Source of the DNA: Streptomyces sp. NBRC 110028
Lineage (GTDB): Bacteria; Actinomycetota; Actinomycetes; Streptomycetales; Streptomycetaceae
Direction of reading: 5' to 3'
Assembly: GCF_001417735.1 (NCBI RefSeq)
Contig: NZ_BBUZ01000027.1
Coordinates: 124,001-188,000 of the forward strand
Length of the DNA stretch: 64,000 nucleotides
Of the stretch, positions 19,665 to 28,575 are shown piece by piece. The position numbers and the translations under genes are program-made. The notes under the pieces were generated by a model, which ran no database searches, had not been told where the DNA came from, and saw only the letters and a program-made list of their open reading frames with translations. The number at the start of each line of letters is the position of its first letter. The first letter of the stretch is position 1.

Positions 19665-20425
19665 TCCGTTTCCAGCGTGGTCACGCAGTGCGCCAACTCG
19701 GCGGCGGTGGGCGCCTTCAGCGTCTCCACCACCCGCCCGTCCGCCATGACCATCGCGAGGTCCGCCCGCGCGGCGGCGGCCGGGTCGTGGGTGACCATCA
19801 CCACCGTCTGGCCGAGGCCGTCCACCAGGTCGCGCAGCAGCCCCAGCACCTCACGGGCGGTCCGCAGATCCAGCGCGCCCGTCGGCTCGTCGGCGAACAC
19901 CACCGCGGGCCGGGACACCAACGCCCGTGCGATCGCCGCGCGTTGCTGCTGCCCGCCGGACAGCTCGGCCGGGCGGTGGGCGAGCCGCCCCGCCATCCCG
20001 ACCCGCTCGATCAGCCCGCTCACCCACGCCCGGTCGGGTTTCTCACCGGCCAGCCGCAGCGGCAGCAGGATGTTGTCCTCGACGGTGAGCGACGGCACCA
20101 GGTTGTAGGACTGGAAGACGAAACCCACGGAGCGCCGGCGCAGCGCGGTGCGGCGGGCCTCGTCCAGCCCGCCGATCTCCGTACCGTCGATGAAGGCGCG
20201 TCCCTCCGTCGGCGAGTCCAGACCGGCGGCGCAGTGCATCAGGGTGCTCTTGCCGGAGCCGGACGGCCCCATCACGGCGAGGAACGTGCCGCGCTCCACG
20301 GCCAGCGACACCTCGTCCAGGGCGCGGACCCCGCCGGGATACGTCTTGCTGACGCCGTCCAGCTCCACCGCCAGGGTGCGGCGGGCCGTCAGGGTCTGGT
20401 GGTCCTGGGTGCGGAAGAGCCTCAT
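19661..20425 (-). CDS. ABC exporter ATP-binding protein (MacB/LolD type)
   Basis: A 254-aa ATPase that powers the FtsX-like permease downstream. Walker A is GPSGSGKST, the signature LSGGQQQRAAIARAL, Walker B VVFADEPTGAL, and the switch histidine sits in VMVTHDPAAA. The YNLVPSLTVEDNILLPLRLA segment after the Q-loop is typical of the MacB/LolD group. The start at 20425 overlaps the stop of the upstream small membrane-protein gene (ATGA), and the 3' end overlaps the permease start. The three genes are therefore translationally coupled. Confidence 0.93.
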
Positions 20426-20667
20426 GACCGCCGCTGCCCGCGGTGGTGGACGACGAGCGCGATGCCGCACGCCAGGGTGGCCAGGCCGAAGCCGATGCCG
20501 ATGAACACGTTCAGGCCCCCGACGGACGACGTCACCATGTTGGCGACCGCGAAGACCACCAGCAGCAGCCACAGCACGGGGCGGACGAACCCGGTCCCGT
20601 CCTCGGCGGGCCGGTCGGGTCGTGGTTCCCGCGGGGCCGCGAATCCACGGTAGGGATCGTCCGTCAC
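20422..20667 (-). CDS. small two-helix membrane protein of the exporter operon (81 aa)
   Basis: First gene of the exporter operon. After about 26 proline- and charge-rich cytoplasmic residues come two hydrophobic segments, VLWLLLVVFAVANMVTSSVG and VFIGIGFGLATLACGIALVV, and a short basic tail HHRGQRRS. It overlaps the ATPase start by 4 bp. Small proteins of this form often accompany such exporters in Streptomyces. A role as an accessory or assembly subunit is plausible but not shown. Confidence 0.8.
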   Translation of the reverse strand: MTDDPYRGFAAPREPRPDRPAEDGTGFVRPVLWLLLVVFAVANMVTSSVGGLNVFIGIGFGLATLACGIALVVHHRGQRRS

Positions 20668-20838
20668 GTCAAGCTCCTCGTACGTCGGTGCGTTGGGTGC
20701 ACACCGACGCTACGAAGCGGCGCCGCCACCGGCGATCCGGCCAGCGGGAGACCCGGGGTACAGCAGGCTGTACCCCGCCCCGGGGCGGGGTGACGGCGTC
20801 TCACGCGGTGCCCTATTGTCACGCTCCAGGAGGTGGGG

Positions 20839-22113
20839 ATGGACACGCGAGACACCACTTCGGCGACCCCCGGACCCACCCGGCCGTGGGACGCGTTCGC
20901 CCGCGCCCGGACCGCCCTGGACGCCTTCGAACACCTCGTCGGCGGGCTCGGCACGGCGATCCTGGCCCTGGTCATGCTGGTGTGGCTGACCGCCACCGCG
21001 CTCGCCTGCCTCGTCGGGGTGGGGCTGCTGCTGGTGCCCACCGCCCTGCGCGGGGTGCGGGCCGTCGCCGACCGGGAGCGCGCCCGGCTGTCCCGCTGGG
21101 GCCCGGAGATCATCGGCCCGGACCCGGTGCCCCTCCGGCTGCGGGCCGCCGTCGCGGATCGCGCCACCCGGCGGGAGCTGCGCTGGCTGGTCTGCCACGC
21201 CACCCTCGGGCTCCTCCTCGCGCTGACCGGCCTGACGCTGCCGCTCAGCGCGGCGACCGACGCCGCGTTCCCGGTGTGGTGGCGGCTGGTGCCACCGGAG
21301 GCGGCCACCCCCTCCCCCCTGCCGCTGTGGACCGTGGAGGACTGGCCCGGGGCCTTTGGGGTCTGCCTGCTGGGCCTGGGCTGGATGGCCGTCGCCGGGG
21401 GCGTGGCACCGAGCCTGGCGTGGCTCCAGGCGTGGCCCGGGCGGAGACTGCTCACCCCCGCCTCGGGGACCGACCTGGCCCTGCGCGTCGCCCAGCTCAC
21501 CGCGACCCGGGCCGCCGCGCTGGACGCCCACGCCACCGAGCTGCGGCGGATCGAGCGGTCGCTGCACGACGGGACGCAGAACCGCATGGTCGCCGTCACC
21601 GTCCTGCTCGGCGCGGCCCGCCGCGCCGTGGCCCGCGACCCGTCCCGCGCCGACGCCATCCTCGAACAGGCCCAGAGCGCCGCCGAGCAGGCGCTCGCCG
21701 AACTCCGCGGCGTCGTCCGGAGCATCCTGCCGCCCGTGCTGGCCGACCGGAGCCTGACCGACGCGCTCACCGGCCTGGCCGCCGACTCCCCGGTGCCCTG
21801 CCGTATCGACGCCGACGTACCCGGCCGGTGTGCCGCGTCCGTCGAGGCCACCGCCTACTTCGTGGTGGCCGAGGCGCTGACCAACGTGGCCCGGCACAGC
21901 CACGCCCGGAACGTCAACGTCACCGTCCGCCGCCACGACGGACGACTGCGGCTGCACGTCACCGACGACGGCCGCGGGGGAGCGGACGAAGACGGCGGAT
22001 CCGGGCTCCTCGGCATCCGCCGCCGCGTCGGAGCACACGACGGGACACTCGCCCTGACCAGCCCACCCGGTGGGCCCACCACCCTGGAGGTAAGCCTGCC
22101 ATGCGGATTGTGA
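20839..22113 (+). CDS. sensor histidine kinase (HisKA_3 type)
   Basis: About 424 aa. ATG 20839 is chosen because AGGAGG lies 5 bp upstream. Two N-terminal helices (about residues 35-70) are followed by a second membrane region (about 120-195) with a short outside loop, then the dimerisation and phosphoacceptor segment ERSLHDGTQNRMVAVTVLLG (His in SLHDGTQ). The ATPase part has VAEALTNVARHSHA (N box) and GSGLLGIRRRVGAHDG (G box), both normal. The gene overlaps the response regulator by 13 bp and is divergent from the ABC exporter operon. This arrangement is typical for detecting the exporter's substrate or membrane stress. Confidence 0.92.
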   Translation: MDTRDTTSATPGPTRPWDAFARARTALDAFEHLVGGLGTAILALVMLVWLTATALACLVGVGLLLVPTALRGVRAVADRERARLSRWGPEIIGPDPVPLRLRAAVADRATRRELRWLVCHATLGLLLALTGLTLPLSAATDAAFPVWWRLVPPEAATPSPLPLWTVEDWPGAFGVCLLGLGWMAVAGGVAPSLAWLQAWPGRRLLTPASGTDLALRVAQLTATRAAALDAHATELRRIERSLHDGTQNRMVAVTVLLGAARRAVARDPSRADAILEQAQSAAEQALAELRGVVRSILPPVLADRSLTDALTGLAADSPVPCRIDADVPGRCAASVEATAYFVVAEALTNVARHSHARNVNVTVRRHDGRLRLHVTDDGRGGADEDGGSGLLGIRRRVGAHDGTLALTSPPGGPTTLEVSLPCGL

Positions 22114-22760
22114 TCGCCGAGGACGATCCGCTGCTGCGCGAAGGGCTCGCGCTGCTGCTGCGCGCCGAATCGCTCGACGTCGTGGCCACCACCGGCACCC
22201 CCGGCGACTTCCTGGACGCCGTCGCGGCCCACACGCCCGACGTCGCCATCGTCGACGTCCGGATGCCCCCGACCCACACCGACGAGGGGATCGCCGCGGC
22301 CGTGGAGGCCCGGCGCCGCCGCCCGGACCTGGCCGTCCTCGTGCTGTCCGCCTACGTCGAGCAGGCCTTCGCCACCGACCTCCTCGCCGAGGGCAGCGCC
22401 CGGCTCGGCTATCTGCTCAAGGAACGGGTCGGCCGGGTCGAGGAGTTCCTGACCGCGCTGCACCGGGTGGCCGACGGCGGCACCGCCATCGACCCCGAGG
22501 TCGTCGCGCAGCTCTTCGCCCGCACCCGGCCCGACACTCGGCTGGAGCGGCTCAGCCCGCGCGAACGCGATGTCCTGGAGTTGATGGCCGAAGGGCTCGG
22601 CAACACCGCCATCGCCGAACGGCTCGTCGTCACCGAGGGCGCCGTCCACAAGCACATCCGCAGCATCTTCGCCAAGCTCCAGCTGGCCCCCACCGACCGG
22701 ACCGACCGGCGCGTGGCCGCCGTGCTGCACTACCTGGAGGATGCCCACCGCCGGGCCTGA
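22101..22760 (+). CDS. LuxR/NarL-family response regulator
   Basis: A 219-aa regulator. The receiver opens MRIVIAEDDPLLREGLALLL; the phosphoacceptor aspartate is in VAIVDVRMPP, and the switch lysine in GYLLKERV. The LuxR HTH begins LSPRERDVLELMAEGLGNTA and continues VTEGAVHKHIRSIFAKLQL. All are intact. ATG 22101 lies inside the end of the kinase gene, so the two are translated together. It is the likely activator or repressor of the divergent ABC exporter operon ending at 17112. Confidence 0.93.
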   Translation: MRIVIAEDDPLLREGLALLLRAESLDVVATTGTPGDFLDAVAAHTPDVAIVDVRMPPTHTDEGIAAAVEARRRRPDLAVLVLSAYVEQAFATDLLAEGSARLGYLLKERVGRVEEFLTALHRVADGGTAIDPEVVAQLFARTRPDTRLERLSPRERDVLELMAEGLGNTAIAERLVVTEGAVHKHIRSIFAKLQLAPTDRTDRRVAAVLHYLEDAHRRA

Positions 22761-22838
22761 CCGGTGCCCCGGGGCCTGAACGGCGCCTTTGTGGGCAGCG
22801 TTCCCCCGCACGGATCGTCGACAGCTGGGAAGGCTCGT

Positions 22839-23142
22839 ATGAGTGGCACACAGCGGTCGCGGCAGTGGTACGAGGGCGAGTCCCGCGACGCGTTCATCCA
22901 CCGTGCCTGGATGCGGCGCGGCCTGCCCGACCACGCCTTCGACGGACGCCCACAGATCGTCATCTGCAACACCTGGTCCGAACTCACGCCCTGCAACAGC
23001 CACTTCCGCGAGATCGCCGACCATGTGAAACGGGGGGTGTGGGAATCCGGCGGGGTGCCGCTGGAGCTTCCGGTGCCGTCGCTGGGGGAGACCCTGCTGC
23101 GCCCGACGCTGGTCGCGGCCGCCGCCCTGCGGCCCGGCGCGG
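22839..23142 (+). pseudogene. IlvD/Edd-family dehydratase, N-terminal fragment
   Basis: A proper ATG at 22839 behind GGGAAGG opens a frame reading RSRQWYEGESRDAFIHRAWM, then QIVICNTWSELTPCNSHFRE and GGVPLELPVPSLGETLLRPT. This is the start of IlvD/Edd dehydratases of the sugar-acid (arabinonate/xylonate) type; the cysteine in TPCNSHF is one of the iron-sulphur ligands. Homology stops after about 90 of the usual 570 residues. The DNA then runs straight into an unrelated enzyme fragment. The promoter and start seem preserved, the enzyme is not. It suggests that the region once had a non-phosphorylating sugar-acid pathway. Confidence 0.75.
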
Positions 23143-23640
23143 CCCCCCCCGGGAGCTGACCGCCACCGCCCGGCAGCTCGCGACCCACGCCGACCGTGGC
23201 GCCCCGCGCAGGCCCTCGGCGGGGTCGCAGGTCTCCGCCACCTACGGGGCGGCGGGCGCGCGCGGCGAGGCGCGGGCCGCCTTCCCGCACGTACGCCGCG
23301 CCCTGGACGCCCTGTCCACGGCGCGGGCCGCGGGCGCCACCGAGACCCAGGCCCGCCTCGACGCGCTGCTCACCGTGATGAGCACCCTCCAGGACACCGG
23401 CCCGCTGTACCAGGCGGGGCCGCCCGCCCTCCGGCGGGTGCAGGACGGGGCGCGCGGTGTGCTGGAGGCGGGCGGCACCGCGATGGCCCCGGGCGCCGCC
23501 GCCCTCGCCGCCTTCGACGCCGGGCTGCGCGAGACGGGCGTGGCGCCCCGGGGAAGCGCCGCGGTGTTGGCCGGGGCGCTGTTCCTGGACACGCTCCCGG
23601 CCACGGCCCGGCCCGCGGATCGCCCCCGGGGCCGGGGCCA
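23100..23640 (+). pseudogene. triphosphoribosyl-dephospho-CoA synthase-like (CitG/MdcB) C-terminal fragment
   Basis: From about 23150 the frame reads RELTATARQLATHADRG, then ATYGAAGARGEARAAFPHVR, TETQARLDALLTVMSTLQDT and a C-terminal GSAAVLAGALFLDTL. These match the second half of CitG/MdcB proteins, which make the prosthetic-group precursor of citrate lyase or malonate decarboxylase. The N-terminal half is missing. The fragment joins the IlvD fragment at an eight-C run (23143-23150): one more C would make a single open chimeric frame. Function as such is unlikely. Confidence 0.6.
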
Positions 23641-23677
23641 CGGGGGCGAGAGGATAGCCTTGAGGGCGCTCCACCGG

Positions 23678-23750
23678 ACACGGGGTGCCCCCACGCGGGG
23701 GCTGAGATCACACCCGTCGAACCTGAACCAGTTCATACTGGCGGAGGGAT
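23678..23750 (+). promoter_or_regulatory. TPP (thiamine pyrophosphate) riboswitch
   Basis: The conserved THI-box parts occur in order: CGGGGTGCC, a GC-rich variable hairpin (CCCCCACGCGGGGG), CTGAGA, ACACCCGTCGAACCTGAACC, and the closing hairpin AGTTCATACTGGCGGAGGGA. This is a full-length aptamer with the pyrimidine-binding CTGAGA and the diphosphate-binding loop. The closing GGAGGG is also the ribosome site of the next gene, whose ATG is at 23758, so TPP binding should hide it and block translation. It controls the permease that follows. Confidence 0.93.
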
Positions 23751-23757
23751 GTCATCG

Positions 23758-25164
23758 ATGCCACGGCCGCATGCTGCCACCGACCCGGCGCTCACCGGCG
23801 CGGAATCCGTCTTCGACGGGCGGATGCCCACCGCGCCCGGGGATCTGCGCGTCGAGGCGCGCGGGATCGCACCGGTCCCGGAAAGCCACCGCTACGGCGG
23901 GCCGGGGCGCCTGTTCACCGTGTGGTTCGCCCCCAACCTGACCATGACCGGCGTGTTCACCGGCACCGTCGGCATCTCCCTCGGCCTGGACTTCGCCACC
24001 GCGCTGGCCGCCGTCGTCCTGGGCACCCTCATCGGCGCCGTACCCACCGCGTATCTGGGCACCTGGGGCAGCCAGACCGGGGCCGGGCAGCTGCCCCTGG
24101 CGCGGTTGGCGTTCGGCCGGGGCGTGGCGGTGCCCGGCGTCCTGCAGTGGCTGTCCTCGGTCGCCTGGGACGCGCTCATCGGCCTGTTCGGCGGTGACGC
24201 GCTGGCCCGGCTGTGCGGGCTGCCGTTCTGGTTGGGGGTGCTGATCATGATGGCCGCCCAGGGGGCGCTCGGGGTGCTGGGCTACGAGGCCATCCACCGG
24301 ATGCAGAAGCTGATGACCTTCGTCCTCGCCGCCGCCTTCGCCACCCTGGCCGTCCGGCTGCTCGACGGTGTCCACCCCGCCGCCACCGGGTCGGCCCACG
24401 GCGCCGACCGCGCCGGCGCGTTCGTCCTGACCAGCACGATCGCCCTGAGCCTGGCGCTGTCGTGGGCGCCGTACGCCAGCGACTTCAGCCGCTATCTGCC
24501 CCGCGCCACCTCCCGGCCGCGCATGTTCTGGTGCACGCTGCTCGGCGTCACCGTGTCCTTCGTGGCCGTCCAGGCGCTCGGGCTGTGGGGAGCCTCCGTC
24601 TTCACCGACCAGACCGCCCGCGGCGTCGACGAGGCCCTGGGCGGCGGGGCGCTCGGCGCGTTCGGCCTGCTGGCCGTGGCGCTCGCCGCGCTGTGCAGCA
24701 ACGCCATGAACGACTACAGCGGCTCGCTGGCCCTGCAGACCGCCGGTGTCCGCATCCCCCGCCCGCCGGCCGCGGCCCTCGCCGCCGCCCTCGGCTTCCC
24801 GCTGGTGCTGTGGATGCACGCCGCCGACACCACCGCCCGCTTCCAGAACGTGCTGCTGTTCGTCGGCTACTGGATCCCCGGCTTCGTCGCCGTCGTGGCC
24901 GTCGACTGGTTCGCCCGCGCCCGGGCCCGGGGCGGTGCGCCGGTCGACCTGGCCGCCGAGAGCGCCCGCCCGCAGCCGTGGTGGCCCGCGCTCCTGGCGT
25001 TCGGCGCCGCCTTCGCCGCCGCGGTGCCGTTCATGGACACCAGCCTGTACACGGGCCCGGTGGCCGCCGCGCTGCACGGCGCCGACCTCGCCTACTACGC
25101 CGCGTTCCTCGCGGCGCTCATCGTCTACGTCCCGCTCAGGACCCGGCGCGGCGCGGCTCGGTGA
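23758..25164 (+). CDS. cytX: NCS1-family permease, probable thiamine-precursor (HMP) transporter
   Basis: A 468-aa membrane protein of the nucleobase:cation symporter-1 family with about 12 hydrophobic segments. Family marks include LFTVWFAPNLTMTGVFTG, SWAPYASDFSRYLPR and ALCSNAMNDYSGSLALQTAG. I prefer the ATG at 23758 over the one at 23749 because the riboswitch-borne GGAGGG directly abuts 23749. A TPP riboswitch in front of an NCS1 permease is the known context of CytX, which imports hydroxymethylpyrimidine for thiamine salvage. The closest alternative is a cytosine/purine permease. The gene symbol rests on context plus family. Confidence 0.85.
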   Translation: MPRPHAATDPALTGAESVFDGRMPTAPGDLRVEARGIAPVPESHRYGGPGRLFTVWFAPNLTMTGVFTGTVGISLGLDFATALAAVVLGTLIGAVPTAYLGTWGSQTGAGQLPLARLAFGRGVAVPGVLQWLSSVAWDALIGLFGGDALARLCGLPFWLGVLIMMAAQGALGVLGYEAIHRMQKLMTFVLAAAFATLAVRLLDGVHPAATGSAHGADRAGAFVLTSTIALSLALSWAPYASDFSRYLPRATSRPRMFWCTLLGVTVSFVAVQALGLWGASVFTDQTARGVDEALGGGALGAFGLLAVALAALCSNAMNDYSGSLALQTAGVRIPRPPAAALAAALGFPLVLWMHAADTTARFQNVLLFVGYWIPGFVAVVAVDWFARARARGGAPVDLAAESARPQPWWPALLAFGAAFAAAVPFMDTSLYTGPVAAALHGADLAYYAAFLAALIVYVPLRTRRGAAR

Positions 25165-25281
25165 GTCACGGCCCTCGCGGCCGCATTCGCACCTCACCCG
25201 GCATCCGGCGACCGGGCCCGGCGGCAGGCGTGGCACCCTGGGCTCCTGTTGAATTCCGCACCCCCCGAGGAGACATGCCAC

Positions 25282-26904
25282 GTGCCGCAGAACCAGTCGG
25301 TGGAGACCATCGCCGCCCCGGCGGTGCTCGCCGAGGAACGCAGACTCCACAAGGACCTCGGCTTCTGGGGCCTGACCGCGATCGGGTTCTCCAACATCCT
25401 CGGGTCCGGCTGGCTGTTCGCGGCCCTGTACGCCGCCCAGACCGCCGGGCCCGCCGCGCTGCTGTCCTGGGTCGCGGCGGGGGTGCTGTGCGCCCTGATC
25501 GCCCTGGTCATGGTGGAGCTGGGCGCCACCCGCCCGGAGGGCGGAGGCACCGTGCGGTGGCCGCTGTACGCCAGCGGGCGGCTGGTCGGCACGATGGTCG
25601 GCTGGTCCGTCGTGCTGTCCGTCGGCGGTACGGCCGCGGAGATCAGCGCGATCATGCAGTACGCCGCGCACTATCTGCCGTGGCTCTACGACGGCGGCAG
25701 GCTCACCCTGCCGGGCCTCGGCGTGGCCGTCGCGCTGAGCGGCGTCCTCACCGCGCTCAACTGGTTCGCCGTGCGGATATTCGCCCGGCTCAACAACCTG
25801 GTGTCGGTGTTCAAGGTCGTCGTCCCCCTCGTCACCGTCGCCGCGCTGTTCCTGTCGGGCACCCACTCCGGGCGCCTCACCGAACACGGCGGCTTCGCCC
25901 CGTACGGCTACGTGGCCTGCCTCACCGCTCTCGCCGGCGGCGGCATCGTGTACTCCGTCAACGGGTTCCAGGCCCCGCTGGACTTCTCCGGCGAGGCCCG
26001 CAATCCGCGGCGTACCGTACCGGCCGCGGTGCTCACCGGCATCGGCCTCGCCGTGCTGGTCTACCTCGGGCTCCAGCTGGCGTTCCTGTACACGGTGCCG
26101 GACTCGGCGCTCGCCAACGGCTGGCAGGGGGTCAACTTCGAGTCGCCGTTCGGCCAACTCGCCCTCATCCTCAATCTGCACTGGCTGGCCACGCTGCTGT
26201 ACGCGGACGCCGTGATCTCCCCGGGCGGTTCCGCCTACGTCGGGGTGGCGATCAACGCCCGGCACACCTACGCCCTGGCCAAGAACGGCCTGCTGCCCCG
26301 CTTCTTCATGCGCATCGACCCCCGCTCCGGCACGGCACGCCGGGCGCTGCTGCTCAACCTCGCGGTCATCGTCATCTTCATGCTGCCGTTCGGTGGCTGG
26401 CAGGACATCGTGAGCGTGATGGGCGACATGTATCTGCTCATCTACGCCGCCTCGGCGGTGGCCGTCGCGGTGTTCCGGGCACACGACCGGGAGCGCGGAG
26501 TGACCCGGGCGGACGGGCAGGTGCCGGGGGTGCGCTGGATCGCGCCCCTCAGCTTCGTCGTGGCCAGCGAGTTCGTGTTCTGGTCCGGCTGGCACGACTT
26601 GCGGCTCGCCCTGCCCCTCGTCCTGGTCGGGGTGCCGCTGTTCCTGCTCCAGCGGCGTGGCGCCGACGGGCTCCCCGCCCTCGGCGAGCTGCGGCACGGC
26701 GCCTGGCTGGTCTTCCACCTGGCCGCGCTGACCCTGCTGTCGTGGCTGGGCACCTTCGGCGGTTCCGGCCGCCTTCCGGCGCCGTACGACACGATCGCGG
26801 TGGGTGCCCTCGCGTTCGGCGTGTTCGCGTGGGCGGTGCGCTCGGGCGCCGCGCACCTCAGGACGGGACCGGCCGACGCGGCGCCCGCGGCCCCGCCGGT
26901 CTGA
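25282..26904 (+). CDS. APC-superfamily amino-acid permease
   Basis: About 540 aa with 12 or more membrane segments. The GTG at 25282 follows GAGGAG at about 9 bp. The first helix reads LGFWGLTAIGFSNILGSGWL, the characteristic APC helix with its broken G-S-G ligand-binding turn. Later come GGGTVRWPLYASGRL, FSGEARNPRRTVPAA (helix 6 entry) and a long C-terminal pair. The family transports amino acids or amines by proton symport. The substrate is unknown. It follows the riboswitch-controlled permease by 117 bp and may be cotranscribed with it, though nothing shows a link to thiamine. Confidence 0.9.
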   Translation: MPQNQSVETIAAPAVLAEERRLHKDLGFWGLTAIGFSNILGSGWLFAALYAAQTAGPAALLSWVAAGVLCALIALVMVELGATRPEGGGTVRWPLYASGRLVGTMVGWSVVLSVGGTAAEISAIMQYAAHYLPWLYDGGRLTLPGLGVAVALSGVLTALNWFAVRIFARLNNLVSVFKVVVPLVTVAALFLSGTHSGRLTEHGGFAPYGYVACLTALAGGGIVYSVNGFQAPLDFSGEARNPRRTVPAAVLTGIGLAVLVYLGLQLAFLYTVPDSALANGWQGVNFESPFGQLALILNLHWLATLLYADAVISPGGSAYVGVAINARHTYALAKNGLLPRFFMRIDPRSGTARRALLLNLAVIVIFMLPFGGWQDIVSVMGDMYLLIYAASAVAVAVFRAHDRERGVTRADGQVPGVRWIAPLSFVVASEFVFWSGWHDLRLALPLVLVGVPLFLLQRRGADGLPALGELRHGAWLVFHLAALTLLSWLGTFGGSGRLPAPYDTIAVGALAFGVFAWAVRSGAAHLRTGPADAAPAAPPV

Positions 26905-26926
26905 GCACCCGCCGGTCTGAGCACCC
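26895..26926. repeat. perfect 16-bp tandem duplication across the permease stop codon
   Basis: GCCGGTCTGAGCACCC occurs at 26895-26910 and again at 26911-26926 without a mismatch. The TGA in the first copy is the stop codon of the APC permease. A second TGA follows in another frame. Similar short duplications are found at the helicase stop (63059) and beyond the GPP34 stop (53076). Confidence 0.85.
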
Positions 26927-27024
26927 GCTGCCCGGAAATCCCCTGGCGCGGCGCCGCTCCTTTCGCCGATGATCGAAAGCCGACCGGCCGTACACGGCCC
27001 ACCGCATACGGAGGATGAGGCGCG

Positions 27025-28488
27025 ATGAGTGCCCGGAGTGTTCGCCCCCTGCCCGAGAGCACGCCCGCCGCGAAGGGAGTGGACGCCCGGGGCGTCGGCG
27101 CGTTCCTCGACGCGCTGGAGGCGGCGCCCGGTCTCGAACCGCACAGCCTGATGATCGTGCGCCACGGCCATGTGGTCGCCTCCGGCTGGTGGGCGCCGTA
27201 CACTGCGGACCGGCCGCATCTGCTGTACTCCATCAGCAAGAGCTTCACCTCCACGGCGGCCGGATTCGCGGTGGCCGAGGGGCTGATGAGTCTCGACGAC
27301 CCGGTGATCTCCTACTTCCCGGAGTTCGACGGCGACATCACCGACCCCCGCAGCCGGGCCATGCTCGTCCGGCACGTCGCGGCCATGTCCAGCGGGCATC
27401 TGACCGACGCCCGGGAGCAGGCGTTCACCCGCGACCCGGCCGAGCCCGTGCGCGGGTTCCTGCTGACCCCGCCCGACCGCGACCCCGGCACCGTCTTCGC
27501 CTACAACAACGCCGCCACGTACAGCCTCGCCGCGATCGTCCAGCGGGTGACCGGGCAGTCGCTCACCGACTATCTGCGGCCCCGGCTGTTCGACCCGCTG
27601 GGCATCGGCGAGACGGCCTGGATCCAGCGCCCGCCCGGCCGTGACCTCGGCTTCAGCGGCATGTACGCCACCACGGACGCCCTCGCCCGGCTGGGCCTGC
27701 TGTACCTGGGCGACGGGGTCTGGGAGGGCCGCCGACTGCTGCCCGCCGCCTGGGTGGCCGAGGCGACCCGGGCGCAGATCAGCAACGCGGACGGCACCGC
27801 GGCAGGGGCGGTGTCCGACTGGCAGCAGGGATACGGGTTCCAGTTCTGGCGGTCCCGCCACGGCTACCGGGGCGACGGGGCCTACGGGCAGTTCTGCCTG
27901 GTGCTGCCCGAACACGACGCGGTGGTCGCGATGACCACGGACACCGAGAACATGCAGGCGGTGCTGGACAAGGTCTGGCGGCATCTGCTCCCGGCGTTCG
28001 GCCCCGCGCCCCTCGACCACCGCCAGGACGACGACGCGGCCCTGCGCCGGCGGCTCGATGCCCTCGAACTCCCCACTTCGCACGAGAAGTTCACGTCACC
28101 GGGTACCGGGAGCGGGGCCACCACCTTCACCCCGGCCGGCGGTACCTGCGCGGACCAGTCCAGGCTGACGGAGGTGACGGTCGCCGCCGGTGGCGACGGC
28201 GTGTGGACCGTCTCCCTGGCGGAGGGCGCGTCCCGGCTCGATGTGCGGCTCGGCGCCCCGGGGTGGACGGTCGAGGAGGGGGCGGACGGGCGGGTGCCGA
28301 CGGCGGCGAGCGGCGGCTGGACGGATCCGGACACGTTCGTGGCCGACATCGCCTTCCTGGAGACCCCGCACCACTTCGAGGTGACCTGTTCGCGGGCCGA
28401 CCGGACCTTCACCGCGCGCTGGCGCACGATGCCGCTGCACCGGTCGCCGCTGACCGCGATGGGGGTTCCCCGCCGCACCGTGGGGTGA
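27025..28488 (+). CDS. serine hydrolase, beta-lactamase/class C (PBP-like) family
   Basis: A 487-aa protein with no signal peptide. The SxxK motif is SISK at residues 69-72 within LYSISKSFTSTAAG; the second motif YNN is in FAYNNAATYSLAAI (about 163). The third motif HG/KTG is replaced by a weaker HGYRGDGAYGQFC, as in many esterase-like members. Residues beyond about 370 form an extra C-terminal beta-rich domain with ASRLDVRLGAPGWTVEEG. Members act as esterases, amidases or D-peptidases. No beta-lactam role is implied. The start ATG 27025 has GGAGGATGAGGCG upstream. Confidence 0.88.
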   Translation: MSARSVRPLPESTPAAKGVDARGVGAFLDALEAAPGLEPHSLMIVRHGHVVASGWWAPYTADRPHLLYSISKSFTSTAAGFAVAEGLMSLDDPVISYFPEFDGDITDPRSRAMLVRHVAAMSSGHLTDAREQAFTRDPAEPVRGFLLTPPDRDPGTVFAYNNAATYSLAAIVQRVTGQSLTDYLRPRLFDPLGIGETAWIQRPPGRDLGFSGMYATTDALARLGLLYLGDGVWEGRRLLPAAWVAEATRAQISNADGTAAGAVSDWQQGYGFQFWRSRHGYRGDGAYGQFCLVLPEHDAVVAMTTDTENMQAVLDKVWRHLLPAFGPAPLDHRQDDDAALRRRLDALELPTSHEKFTSPGTGSGATTFTPAGGTCADQSRLTEVTVAAGGDGVWTVSLAEGASRLDVRLGAPGWTVEEGADGRVPTAASGGWTDPDTFVADIAFLETPHHFEVTCSRADRTFTARWRTMPLHRSPLTAMGVPRRTVG

Positions 28489-28500
28489 ACACCCCACGGT
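28477..28500 (+). terminator. 10-bp perfect hairpin overlapping the hydrolase stop codon
   Basis: ACCGTGGGGT and ACCCCACGGT pair perfectly around GAAC. The TGA stop lies at the edge of the loop (28486-28488). There is no T run, as is common in this genus. It should end transcription between the hydrolase and the pectate lyase. Confidence 0.6.
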
Positions 28501-28575
28501 CCACCGGCAACCATTGCCCGCTCGGCGGCGACAGTCGCATGGACGGTTCCACCGAGCTGAGGAGTGGATGTGGTC

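Noticed and set aside
23752..28083. Very long open frame on the reverse strand (over 1,400 codons)
   Set aside because: It is antisense to well-supported permease and hydrolase genes, is rich in G, R, Q, H and E as expected from GC-skewed antisense, and has no domain.
27025..28488. Beta-lactam resistance gene
   Set aside because: The SxxK and YNN motifs place it in the wide class C/esterase group, but the third motif is not KTG and there is no signal peptide, so a resistance role is unsupported.
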